Shown here one piece after another: positions 54,913 to 63,242 of a stretch of DNA of 64,000 nt. The notes under the pieces were generated by a model that was not told where the DNA came from, searched no databases, and was given only the letters and a program-made list of their open reading frames with translations. The DNA lies in assembly GCA_002390845.1 (NCBI GenBank), contig DGQT01000001.1, positions 62,001 to 126,000 on the forward strand, written 5' to 3'. A program made the translations under genes and the position numbers. The stretch is from Chitinophagaceae bacterium UBA4407 (GTDB lineage: Bacteria; Bacteroidota; Bacteroidia; Chitinophagales; Chitinophagaceae). Position 1 is the stretch's first letter, and every line of letters starts with the position of its first letter.

Positions 54913-55797
54913 ATGAAATACGTAATCACCGGATCAATTGGTAACATCAGCAAGCCGCTTACGCAGGCTTTGGTAAACGCAGGAAATAATGTAACCGTTA
55001 TTACCAGCAAAGAAGAAAATACTGCAGCAATTGAAGCAATGGGCGCAACAGCCGCTGTGGGTTCTATTGAAGATGTTGAATTTCTTACAAAAACTTTTAC
55101 AGGCGCAGATGCTGTTTACACTATGATTCCGCCAAAATCGGATGCAGCTAACTGGAAAGCTTATATTGAAAACATCGGGAAAAATTATGCTGCTGCCATT
55201 AAAGCAATCGGTGTAAAATACGTGGTTAATCTTAGCAGTGTTGGTGCACACATGAACGATGGTGCAGGCCCGGTAAGCGGCCTTCACCGCGCAGAAAACG
55301 CATTGAATACATTAGCTGATGTAAACATCAAACACCTTCGCCCGGCCTATTTTTATGCAAACCTTTTGGCCAATGTGGGCATAATAAAACATATGGGTAT
55401 TATGGGCAGCAACTTTGGCGAAAAGCCTTTTGCATTGGTACATACAGATGATATTGCTATTGTTGCGACAGAAGAATTATTGAATTTAAATTTCACCGGC
55501 CACAGCGTTCGTTACATTGCCGGCGATGAGAAAACGGGTTTTGAAATTGCAAAAACGTTAGGCACTGCTATTGGCCAGCCCGATCTTCCATGGATCGTAT
55601 TTACAAACGAGCAATCGCTGCAGGGGGCTATTGGTGCGGGTTTGCCCGAAGAACTTGCAAAAAATTATACCGAAATGGGCGGTGCATTGGCCAGTGGCGA
55701 AATGAATGCAGATTATTTCAACAACCGCCCGGCTTCGCTCTCTAAAATAAAACTAGAAGATTTTGCAAAACAATTCGCTGCGGCGTTTCATGCATAA
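54913..55797 (+). CDS. NmrA-like NAD(P)-binding protein
   Basis: 294 residues. Atypical SDR start YVITGSIGNISKPLTQAL (3-20), VGSIEDVEFL near 55, DAVYTMIPP near 69, VVNLSSVGAHM near 100 and LRPAYFYANLL near 140. The NmrA/HSCARG group senses or uses NAD(P)H and includes quinone reductases such as QorB. Second palindrome of the marR region lies about 185 bp upstream. Confidence 0.87.
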   Translation: MKYVITGSIGNISKPLTQALVNAGNNVTVITSKEENTAAIEAMGATAAVGSIEDVEFLTKTFTGADAVYTMIPPKSDAANWKAYIENIGKNYAAAIKAIGVKYVVNLSSVGAHMNDGAGPVSGLHRAENALNTLADVNIKHLRPAYFYANLLANVGIIKHMGIMGSNFGEKPFALVHTDDIAIVATEELLNLNFTGHSVRYIAGDEKTGFEIAKTLGTAIGQPDLPWIVFTNEQSLQGAIGAGLPEELAKNYTEMGGALASGEMNADYFNNRPASLSKIKLEDFAKQFAAAFHA

Positions 55798-55807
55798 ATT
55801 TATTTTT

Positions 55808-55935
55808 ATTGACCGGGCAGCAGTTCTTTGCTGATCGTTCCTTGCGTCGCACACTTGTACTGAATAATATGACTGAGCTTTTAACAGCCAATACACCCGA
55901 CTGAAAAATATGTATTGAGCAAAGCGAAGCAGTCA
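55808..55935 (+). repeat. Intergenic palindrome family, left half element
   Basis: GACCGGGCAGCAG, GATCGTTC, core CTTGCGTCGCACACTTGTAC (55842), then TGACTGAGCTTTTAACAGCC. The next unmatched right half is at 63003. Confidence 0.6.
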
Positions 55936-55975
55936 CGTAAAAAGCAATTAAACATTTACCATAAAATTTAAAACA

Positions 55976-56623
55976 ATGAAAATAGGTATTATCGGCTCCG
56001 GAGTCGTGGGCCAGGTTTTAGCAAAAGCTTTTAAAAATGAAGGCCACGATGTAACGCTGGGCACCCGTGACACAGCGAAAGAAGAATTAGTAAAGTTCAA
56101 CAATGAAAATGCAGCCATCGGTATTGGTACATTTGAAGAAACTGCAACATTCGGCGAGTTGCTTGTACTTGCAACAGGCGGCAGTGTTACTGAAAATGCC
56201 ATACAGCTTGCGGGCTTAAACAACTTCAATAATAAAGTTGTAATAGATGCAACCAACCCCATTGCAAAAGAACCTCCCGTAAACGGTGTACTTAAATTTT
56301 ACACAGATTACAACAGTTCCCTGATGGAAAAAATTCAGCAGTTAATCCCCCAGGCAAAGCTGGTAAAGGCTTTCAACAGTGTGGGAAATGGGGTAATGTA
56401 TAAACCCCAATTTAAAGACGGTACACCAACCATGTTTATCTGCGGTAATGATGATGGGGCAAAGAAAACGGTAACAGATATTCTTACAAGCTTTGGATGG
56501 GAAACTGAAGATATGGGTAAGGCAGAAGCCGCAAGAGCAATAGAACCCTTATGTATATTATGGTGCATCGATGGTTTTACAAAAAACAACTGGTACCACG
56601 CTTTTAAACTATTAAAAGCTTAA
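55976..56623 (+). CDS. NADPH-dependent F420 reductase-like NAD(P)-binding protein
   Basis: 215 residues. Rossmann start KIGIIGSGVVGQVLAKAF (2-19) with LGTRD at 36-40, LLVLATGGSVTENAI near 62, VIDATNPIAKEPP near 88, LVKAFNSVGNGVMY near 125. Matches the YPR/NPD-like F420-dependent NADP reductase fold; bacteria without F420 use NADPH here. 25 bp ahead of the next oxidoreductase gene, so co-transcribed. Confidence 0.87.
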   Translation: MKIGIIGSGVVGQVLAKAFKNEGHDVTLGTRDTAKEELVKFNNENAAIGIGTFEETATFGELLVLATGGSVTENAIQLAGLNNFNNKVVIDATNPIAKEPPVNGVLKFYTDYNSSLMEKIQQLIPQAKLVKAFNSVGNGVMYKPQFKDGTPTMFICGNDDGAKKTVTDILTSFGWETEDMGKAEAARAIEPLCILWCIDGFTKNNWYHAFKLLKA

Positions 56624-56648
56624 TCACAAGAAAATTAAAACAAAAAAT

Positions 56649-57386
56649 ATGTCAAAGAAAATTGCATTAGTTACCGGTGCCAATAAAGGCATTGGATTTG
56701 AAACGGCCAAACAATTGGCGCAACAGGGAATAACAGTAATTGCCGGCTCAAGAAACGAAGCAAAAGGCAAAGCGGCTGTGCAGGAATTAATAAAACTTGG
56801 TTTAGATGTTGAGTTTTTAAAACTTGATGTAGACAATGAGGCAGACCTTGATGCGGCATATGAATACATTGATAAAAAGTACGGCAAGCTTGATATACTC
56901 ATTAACAATGCCGGTATACAGGTTGAGAGTAATAACTGGGGTGAAAACACTGTTACAAATATTGGCGAACAGGTTTTGCGCGAAACGCTGGATACTAACT
57001 TTTTCAGTGTTGTAAAGCTCACCAATAAATTGTTACCGTTAATTAAGAAAAGTAATGCAGGCCGTATTGTTAACCTGAGCAGCATCCTGGGTTCATTGAA
57101 CCTGCATGCAGATCCTGCATCGCCAATTTACGATTCAAAATTGTTTGCTTACAATGCTTCTAAAACGGCGTTGAACGCATACACAATCCATCTTGCACAT
57201 GCATTAAAGCAAACAGGTATTAAAGTAAACGCTGCGCATCCGGGTTGGGTAAAAACAGATATGGGCAGCGATGCAGCGCCAATGGATGTTACTGATGGCG
57301 CTAAAACTTCTGTTGAACTGGCCCTTATTGATGAAGATGGCCCTAACGGAAAATACCTTCACCTGGGGCAGGAATTGCCATGGTAA
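56649..57386 (+). CDS. Short-chain dehydrogenase/reductase
   Basis: 245 residues, classical SDR. TGANKGIGFETAKQL (9-23), NNAG near 87, catalytic Ser in VNLSSILGS near 142, and YNASKTALN (Tyr/Lys) near 172. The spacing IYDSKLFAYNASKTA is like plant and animal carbonyl reductases. C-terminus typical for the group (HLGQELPW). Cofactor is probably NADPH. Likely one operon with the gene before. Confidence 0.93.
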   Translation: MSKKIALVTGANKGIGFETAKQLAQQGITVIAGSRNEAKGKAAVQELIKLGLDVEFLKLDVDNEADLDAAYEYIDKKYGKLDILINNAGIQVESNNWGENTVTNIGEQVLRETLDTNFFSVVKLTNKLLPLIKKSNAGRIVNLSSILGSLNLHADPASPIYDSKLFAYNASKTALNAYTIHLAHALKQTGIKVNAAHPGWVKTDMGSDAAPMDVTDGAKTSVELALIDEDGPNGKYLHLGQELPW

Positions 57387-57428
57387 TCATTTTGTAAGTT
57401 TTAAATTACTTGAAACGTCTTTATTAGT

Positions 57429-58052
57429 ATGGAAACATTGATGATCGATGCAAAGCGCAAACATATAAGTGCCTCTTACATTGAAAAAGGCTTGGATTAT
57501 GATGAATACAGAAGAATGATTGATGCCTTTTTGATTTTAGGCAAGTCAACTGCAAAAAACGAAAGTGAAAGCCTTGTGGAGTATAGTAAGCTGAATGTGG
57601 TGCGCATGAAAAGGCTTGATAAAACAATTGAAATTATACCGGAATTGAAGGAAACAGTGCAGGGGATATCTGCGCCGCAAACATGGCTGGTAATTACAGA
57701 AGGTTGGTGCGGGGATGCGGCGCAGATTGTTCCGGTATTAAATAAGATTGCTGAGTTGAATTCGAAAATTCAATTAAAGTTTCTGCTGCGTGATGAAAAT
57801 CTGGAACTGATGGATCAGTATCTCACCAATGGAAGGAGCAGGAGCATTCCTAAACTTGTTGTATTGAATGAGTACAATGAAGAGTTATTCAACTTTGGCC
57901 CAAGGCCGGCAGTGCTTCAGGAAATGTTTTATCATCTTAAGGCAAATGCCTTGAGCAATGAAGCTGTGAAAGAAGAAATTCATAAATGGTACGCAAAAGA
58001 TAAAACCATAAGCATACAAAATGATTTGTTGGCTTTGTTGAAAGATTTGTAA
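57429..58052 (+). CDS. Thioredoxin-family protein with WCGDA motif
   Basis: 207 residues, no signal peptide. Central thioredoxin-like domain (about 75-150) with ITEGWCGDAAQIVPVLNKIAE: only one Cys remains of the CxxC, in place GDAA. SIPKLVVLNEYNEELFNFGPRP near 135 holds the cis-proline loop. The first 60 residues are helical. Disulfide exchange by the usual two-Cys mechanism is unlikely; the same single-Cys motif is common in Bacteroidota members. A terminator hairpin follows. Confidence 0.82.
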   Translation: METLMIDAKRKHISASYIEKGLDYDEYRRMIDAFLILGKSTAKNESESLVEYSKLNVVRMKRLDKTIEIIPELKETVQGISAPQTWLVITEGWCGDAAQIVPVLNKIAELNSKIQLKFLLRDENLELMDQYLTNGRSRSIPKLVVLNEYNEELFNFGPRPAVLQEMFYHLKANALSNEAVKEEIHKWYAKDKTISIQNDLLALLKDL

Positions 58053-58083
58053 ATAAGAATTACAGAATGGAAATAGTATTAGC

Positions 58084-58113
58084 GGGCATTGAATTTTTTC
58101 GATGCCCTTTTTG
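58084..58113 (+). terminator. Intrinsic terminator
   Basis: GGGCAT (58084) pairs with ATGCCC (58102), then five T. 32 bp after the stop of the thioredoxin-like gene. Confidence 0.7.
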
Positions 58114-58184
58114 TTTGCATTACTTTTTCAATACAAATATTTCTTATAAATAAGAATCAATTATCTTCCCTTTAAATTAAAGCT

Positions 58185-58964
58185 TTGCATTTTCCTGTAG
58201 AAATAACAATCGGTTCAACCAAGATTTTATTGCACAGTATCATGGAGCCATTGGGGTTTTTTATTGGCTTCAGGTATTTTATGTTCCTCCGCAAAAAACA
58301 GGGCGATGTAATAGCTTCCGAAAACAGAACATGGATATTAATTGGTGCCATTTTCGGCGCTTTGCTTGGCAGCCGTTTAATTGGCGGCTTCGAAAACCCT
58401 CAACAACTAAGCATTGCAGACAATCTGTGGTTTTATTTTTACCAGAATAAAACAGTGCTCGGCGGTTTCCTTGGTGGCTTGTTTGGGGTGGAGCTGGTAA
58501 AAAAAATCATCAAAGAAAAACATGCATCAGGCGATCTTTTTACGTTTCCAATGATCCTTGCATTAATCATTGGCCGCATTGGTTGTTTCAGCATGGGCGT
58601 GTATGAAGAGACTTATGGTTTGCCTACATCATTGCCCTGGGGCATGCAACTTGGCGATAGTCAGCTAAGGCATCCGGTATGTTTATACGAGATCATTTTT
58701 CTCATGCTGCTTTGGCTGATGCTTGTGCAAACAGAAAGAAAATATATATTGCAAAATGGGGCAAGGTTCAAAATTTTTATGATGGCTTATTGCCTGTTTC
58801 GTTTGCTGCTCGATTTTATAAAACCGCATTACACATTAAGCATTGGTTTATCTGTAATACAGTTAACAGCATTTACGGGGCTTGCGTATTATTACCGTTA
58901 CATTATTAATCCAAAGAAATTATTTGTAAGCAGAAAGGCAATTATTTTGAACCCGGCAGCATAA
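58185..58964 (+). CDS. Lgt-like (prolipoprotein diacylglyceryl transferase family) membrane protein, altered motif
   Basis: 259 residues from a TTG start at 58185; a TAA lies 12 bp upstream in frame and the first ATG (residue 20) would cut the family N-terminus. Seven hydrophobic segments. The fold matches Lgt: GGFLGGLFG (93-101) at the HGGL site, GRIGCFSMGVYE (130-141) at the GRxGNFxNxE site, SLPWGMQ after it and RHPVCLYE at the position of HPxxLYE. The first two motifs are altered: His to Leu, Asn to Cys. It may be an inactive or different-substrate paralogue. The C-terminal NPAA is encoded by the edge of a palindromic element. Confidence 0.82.
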   Translation: MHFPVEITIGSTKILLHSIMEPLGFFIGFRYFMFLRKKQGDVIASENRTWILIGAIFGALLGSRLIGGFENPQQLSIADNLWFYFYQNKTVLGGFLGGLFGVELVKKIIKEKHASGDLFTFPMILALIIGRIGCFSMGVYEETYGLPTSLPWGMQLGDSQLRHPVCLYEIIFLMLLWLMLVQTERKYILQNGARFKIFMMAYCLFRLLLDFIKPHYTLSIGLSVIQLTAFTGLAYYYRYIINPKKLFVSRKAIILNPAA

Positions 58965-59158
58965 CATGTATGAGGCTTTTGTTGCGTCGCACTCTTGTAC
59001 ATTTGAAAGTTATTCAACAAAATAACCAACCCTGGGTTAGTGGCCAGAACAAAAAACAATAGCGCTAAGCGCGGAGCCAATAGCCCATAGCTTTTCCCAA
59101 AGCACAAGTGTGCGACGCAACAGAAGTTCAATCAAAGCTTCAATAGCCGGGCTCAAAA
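58950..59158 (+). repeat. Intergenic palindrome family, complete element
   Basis: GAACCCGGCAGC, core TTGCGTCGCACTCTTGTACA (58981); right core AGCACAAGTGTGCGACGCA, then GCCGGGCTCAAAAAAA. The centre carries TAGCGCTAAGCGCGGAGC and GGGTTAGTGGCCAG. It starts within the preceding gene and fills most of the gap to 59251. Confidence 0.88.
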
Positions 59159-59250
59159 AAACTTCTTATTTGTTTGTGTTTGTATATAATATTTACCTGT
59201 TTGTCGCAATCTTATCTTCTTTTATTTAATTTGAGCATTACTTTGAATGT

Positions 59251-60291
59251 ATGAAAATTGCCTGGTATAGTAAAAAGTGGGTTGTGGTATTGCTCCATAT
59301 ATTGGTATGGACCGTCATTTTTTCTATACCTTTTTTAATACGCACTTCTTACGATGCCAACAATGCTCATAAGCCGCCGCAAGACAATGGTTTTCTGAAT
59401 TTTTATATTGCCAGCAGATGGCTTTGGATTGGTTTTTTTTATTTGAATGCGTTCTTTTTGTTTCCGAGGCTAGCAACTAAAAAGCAAATTTGGCTGTATA
59501 TTTTATCGCAGGTGGCTGTGTTGTTTGTACTGTCTGTATTAAGCTGGCAGTTATTTAATTTGCTGGTAAAGCCAGGTCCCTACGATATTGCAGGTTTTTT
59601 CGTTTTCAACACATTCACATATCTTTTTATTCTTGCGGCAAGTATTGCATACAGGATGATACTGGATAAAATACACTCCGATAAACTGATGCAGGAAAAA
59701 GAGAATTCCAATCTTAAAACTGAGCTTGCATTTCTGCGCTCACAGGTTAGCCCACACTTTATGTTTAATGTATTGAACAATATGGTGGCGCTAGCCAGGA
59801 AGCATTCAGATCAACTGGAACCTTCGCTTATTAAGCTATCGTCTTTAATGCGCTACATGCTCTACGAAACAGATGAAGACAGGGTTCAGCTACGTAAAGA
59901 AACAGAATACCTGCAAAGCTATATTGATCTGCAGCAGCAGCGTTTCGGAAAAAATATAACAATCAATGTGTCAATACACGAGGTTGAAGGCCCTTATTAT
60001 ATTGAACCCATGCTGCTGATACCATTTGTGGAAAACGCTTTTAAACATGGTACGGGAATGATTGAAAATGCACAGATCGATATTGAATTAAGGGTAAAGA
60101 ACGATGTATTGTATTTTTATGTACGCAATAAATACAATACCGAAACTGAAGAAGAAAAAGATAAAACATCGGGCATTGGCTTAACAAATGTAAAAAGACG
60201 TTTAAGTTTGCTGTACGGGAAAAATCATACCTTACTCATTAATAATAGTGATGGCTGGTTTACCATATCGTTACAATTAAATTTACATTGA
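59251..60291 (+). CDS. LytS-type sensor histidine kinase (His_kinase domain)
   Basis: 346 residues. Four transmembrane helices in the first 135 residues (about 12-31, 53-71, 80-102, 116-135), a short coiled coil (138-165) and the PF06580-type box RSQVSPHFMFNVLNN with His169, then HATPase with IPFVENAFKHG near 258 and GIGLTNVKRRL near 308. No periplasmic sensor domain of any size, so the membrane part itself senses. Overlaps the regulator start by one base. Same class as LytS, YpdA and AlgZ. Confidence 0.94.
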   Translation: MKIAWYSKKWVVVLLHILVWTVIFSIPFLIRTSYDANNAHKPPQDNGFLNFYIASRWLWIGFFYLNAFFLFPRLATKKQIWLYILSQVAVLFVLSVLSWQLFNLLVKPGPYDIAGFFVFNTFTYLFILAASIAYRMILDKIHSDKLMQEKENSNLKTELAFLRSQVSPHFMFNVLNNMVALARKHSDQLEPSLIKLSSLMRYMLYETDEDRVQLRKETEYLQSYIDLQQQRFGKNITINVSIHEVEGPYYIEPMLLIPFVENAFKHGTGMIENAQIDIELRVKNDVLYFYVRNKYNTETEEEKDKTSGIGLTNVKRRLSLLYGKNHTLLINNSDGWFTISLQLNLH

Positions 60292-61001
60292 TGCTTCGTT
60301 GCATGGCCATAGATGATGAGCCCCTGGCGCTTGAATTGCTGGAGGATAACATTAGCAAAGTTCCATACCTGCACTTAATAGCCTCGTGTAGTAACCCTCT
60401 GGAGGCTATGAAAATATTACAGGAGCAATCTGTAGACCTTATTTTCCTGGATATACAAATGCCGGGTCTTACAGGCTTACAGTTTATCCGTAGCCTTCCG
60501 CAAAAGCCAATGTTCATACTTATTACAGCTTACGAAAAATACGCACTGCAGGGCTTTGATCTTGAAGTGGTAGATTACCTGGTAAAGCCGGTATCGCTTG
60601 AAAGATTTATTAAAGCAAGCAACAAGGCAAAAGAATTGCACGATCTTAAAACAAAACCAACTTCCGATACCAACGCTGCTTCAGATTACTTGTTTGTAAA
60701 CGTAGATTACAGCCTTTTAAAAGTAGTGATCGCCGACATTGTCTGGATAGAAGGATTAAAAGATTATATAAAAATACACCTTAAAAATTCTAACAGGCCT
60801 ATCGTTACCCGTATGGGCATGAAGGCCATAGAAGATGAGTTAAGCCCTTTAAAATTTTTACGCATCCACAAATCTTATATTGTATCTGTAGCCCATATTA
60901 CAGCAGTCAGGAAGAATAGTGTATTTATAGGCGATATGGAACTTCCTGTAGGCGAGAATTACCGCGATTCACTAACACAGCTTACAGGAAAAAAAATGTA
61001 G
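60291..61001 (+). CDS. LytTR-family response regulator
   Basis: 236 residues from ATG at 60291 (a TTG one codon earlier is also open). Receiver domain with DD8-9, phospho-acceptor Asp54 in IFLDIQMPG and Lys in DYLVKPVSLERF near 96-107. LytTR DNA-binding domain from about 125 (DYLFVNVDYSLLKVVIADIVWIEGLKDYIKIH in pieces) to the end. Partner of the preceding kinase: stop and start overlap (TGATG). Probably controls the periplasmic protein gene 26 bp downstream among others. Confidence 0.95.
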   Translation: MLRCMAIDDEPLALELLEDNISKVPYLHLIASCSNPLEAMKILQEQSVDLIFLDIQMPGLTGLQFIRSLPQKPMFILITAYEKYALQGFDLEVVDYLVKPVSLERFIKASNKAKELHDLKTKPTSDTNAASDYLFVNVDYSLLKVVIADIVWIEGLKDYIKIHLKNSNRPIVTRMGMKAIEDELSPLKFLRIHKSYIVSVAHITAVRKNSVFIGDMELPVGENYRDSLTQLTGKKM

Positions 61002-61027
61002 TAATCTTTTATTAAAAATATAAAAAA

Positions 61028-61753
61028 ATGAAACATCTGAAATTTAGTTTACTGGCCGCAACAACACTTTTTGCTGTAACAATAACAAAGGCACAAACTG
61101 TTGACGATATTATTGCCAAACATACCGAAGCCATGGGAGGTGCTGATAAAATAAGCCAGGTAAATTCCATGTATATAGAAAGTTCTATCCAGGCAATGGG
61201 TAACGAATCGCCAAACACTACTATCATATTAAACGGTAAAGGCTATAAAACCGAATCAGAAATGATGGGCAGTAAAATGGTACAGGTTTATACCGATAAA
61301 GGAGGTTGGATGATCAACCCTATGATGGGTGCAAGTGCACCTACACCTATGGATGCGGATCTGTATAAATCCGGGGAAGACCAGTTATATGCTGCAGGCG
61401 GCTTAATTGATTATGCTGCAAAAGGGAATAAGGCAGAGCTATTGGGTCAGGAGCAGGTGGCCAGTGTTAATGCATGGAAAATAAAGCTCACCAATAAAGA
61501 CGGTATTGAAACTACCTATTATATCGATCCTTCAACTTATTACATTATCCAGATTGTAAAACAGGTAAGCATGATGGGTCAGAATATGGATTTAACCATA
61601 ACGCCTTCTGACTACAAAAAAACCGATCAGGGCCTGGTAGTTGCTTACTCAACCGGCATTGACTACGGCGGCCAGTTTTCCATGACTACAACCATTAAAA
61701 AAATTGAGATTAATAAAACCATTGATCCTGCAATTTTTGAAATGCCAAAATAA
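61028..61753 (+). CDS. LolA-like secreted protein
   Basis: 241 residues with a signal peptide (FAVTITKA-Q). Mature start DDIIAKHTEAMGGADKISQV is typical of LolA/LppX-like outer membrane lipoprotein carrier-type domains in Bacteroidota, followed by YIDPSTYYIIQIVKQ near 160 and a C-terminal KIEINKTIDPAIFEMPK. Presumably binds a hydrophobic ligand or lipid in the periplasm. 26 bp after the response regulator, likely in one operon with the two-component pair. Confidence 0.8.
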   Translation: MKHLKFSLLAATTLFAVTITKAQTVDDIIAKHTEAMGGADKISQVNSMYIESSIQAMGNESPNTTIILNGKGYKTESEMMGSKMVQVYTDKGGWMINPMMGASAPTPMDADLYKSGEDQLYAAGGLIDYAAKGNKAELLGQEQVASVNAWKIKLTNKDGIETTYYIDPSTYYIIQIVKQVSMMGQNMDLTITPSDYKKTDQGLVVAYSTGIDYGGQFSMTTTIKKIEINKTIDPAIFEMPK

Positions 61754-61794
61754 TCAACGCTCAATAATTTTTTTATTGGTCTGTTAAATTACTC

Positions 61795-61833
61795 ACACCC
61801 ATGCGTCAAAAAAAAGACCATGGGTGTCGTTTT
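61795..61833 (+). terminator. Intrinsic terminator
   Basis: ACACCCATG pairs with CATGGGTGT, extended inside by GTC/GAC around eight A; weak T run CGTTTTA after. 41 bp after the LolA-like gene. Confidence 0.7.
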
Positions 61834-61867
61834 ATGTAGCTATTTATTTTATAATACCAGCAACAGT

Positions 61868-62036
61868 ATTTCATGGCATCCCGGTTGCGTCGCAATCCTT
61901 TCAGCTGTATATCTTTTGGCGACAATACGCATGTTGAATACTTCGCTTAAATGACGCAATGAAAACAGATCGTTGAACCGATCCCGAAAGCTTTCGGGAA
62001 AGAAAAGCTTCATTCATATTTTTTTGCCGGGCTCAT
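61868..62036 (+). repeat. Intergenic palindrome family, complete but degenerate element
   Basis: CATGGCATCCCGG then TTGCGTCGCAATCC (61883), shared with 38308; right side GAAAGCTTCATTCATA and GCCGGGCTCA, with CCCGAAAGCTTTCGGG (61982) in place of the inverse core. Fills the middle of the 61754-62150 gap; the rest is the terminator and AT-rich promoter DNA. Confidence 0.65.
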
Positions 62037-62150
62037 AAAGCCCTAAATATTAATCGAAATAAAAAATGAACCAGAAAAATTCCAGTTTCATCGAAACATT
62101 TTAAATAAATTTAATGCTGCAACATTGAACAAACAATAACAAATCTGTAC

Positions 62151-62978
62151 ATGAAAAAATTCTCTTCGTTACCAGTTATAGTAGTGCTGATTATTTTTTA
62201 CGGCTGTACAAGTAAAAAACAAACCATTCATTTTGAACCTATCGGAGAAAATGAATTCAATTCTGTGGCAGATTCTTCATTTGCAGTACCCCACGGAAAA
62301 ATATGGGAGGAAAGAAAAAAAATACATGATAGCTGTATGGGAAGTTCTTATGCTGCCAATGCAGTTTTCATGCGAACAAAAGATACATTCCTTATGGGCA
62401 GCATTGTGAATATGAAAACAATGAAAATTGTAAAAAATTTTGATCCACGGTATGATGCCCAAAACTTTTTTTCATCTGCATTTACATTCACTACAAAGCC
62501 ATGCTACGAAAAGCGACCATTGGATATTGGCATTGATTCGCTTATGAATAATCAGTTGCTGCTGAAGATTGATTCTTCCAATGAAAAGCTCAATACTGAA
62601 TTGGCAGAGGCTATTAAAAATTCAGCGCATAATGAAATAGAAACCGGTTCATGGCTGAATATGGAGATTACCGATTTATTGGGGAAAATGCTGGATACAA
62701 CTACAAATGCTGCTGCGCTTGAATATAAAGAACAACTCCTGAACCCTGATAATATGATCCTCGTAAGAAGCTCCAGTATTACAGAGGTTAGTTTTTATTT
62801 TCATACAAACAGCCCAATTACACCTGATTTGAAAAACAAATTATTGAGTAAACCAGTTATAAACCCACAGCCAAATCTTAAGGTTCAATTCTTTTTTATT
62901 GATGACAAAAGTTTCAAATTAACGATCAATGGATTTTTTCAGATCATTGGCCAGTTTATGAAATGTAAACTTGAATGA
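62151..62978 (+). CDS. Hypothetical lipoprotein
   Basis: 275 residues; lipobox FYGC (Cys19). Mature part of about 255 residues has no recognised domain. Residues about 115-175 look like a helical segment (NEKLNTELAEAIKNSAHNE). Codon use resembles its neighbours. Between palindromic elements on both sides. Confidence 0.7.
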   Translation: MKKFSSLPVIVVLIIFYGCTSKKQTIHFEPIGENEFNSVADSSFAVPHGKIWEERKKIHDSCMGSSYAANAVFMRTKDTFLMGSIVNMKTMKIVKNFDPRYDAQNFFSSAFTFTTKPCYEKRPLDIGIDSLMNNQLLLKIDSSNEKLNTELAEAIKNSAHNEIETGSWLNMEITDLLGKMLDTTTNAAALEYKEQLLNPDNMILVRSSSITEVSFYFHTNSPITPDLKNKLLSKPVINPQPNLKVQFFFIDDKSFKLTINGFFQIIGQFMKCKLE

Positions 62979-63002
62979 TATCCCTGCGCTTGCTCATTAT
63001 TT

Positions 63003-63066
63003 TTCAGAACGTACAATTGTGCGACGCAACCGGCGATGCTCATAGATCCTGTTGCCGGGCTCATAA
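63003..63066 (+). repeat. Intergenic palindrome family, right half element
   Basis: CAGAACGTACAATTGTGCGA then CGCAACCGGCGATGC, ending GTTGCCGGGCTCATAA. The remainder of the 62979-63242 gap is AT-rich and holds no gene. Confidence 0.65.
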
Positions 63067-63242
63067 ATAATTTCATACTTAATATCGTTCATACGTTTAT
63101 ACTAACTTCTGTTTGTTTCATTCATTCTATTTATGCTTCCCTATTCTATTAAAGCATTTCGTCGCAACATTTGCTAAGATTGTCTCATTTGAAAATTATC
63201 ATCGAGCCTCATTAAATATTTTTGTGCTGCAAAATAAATAAT

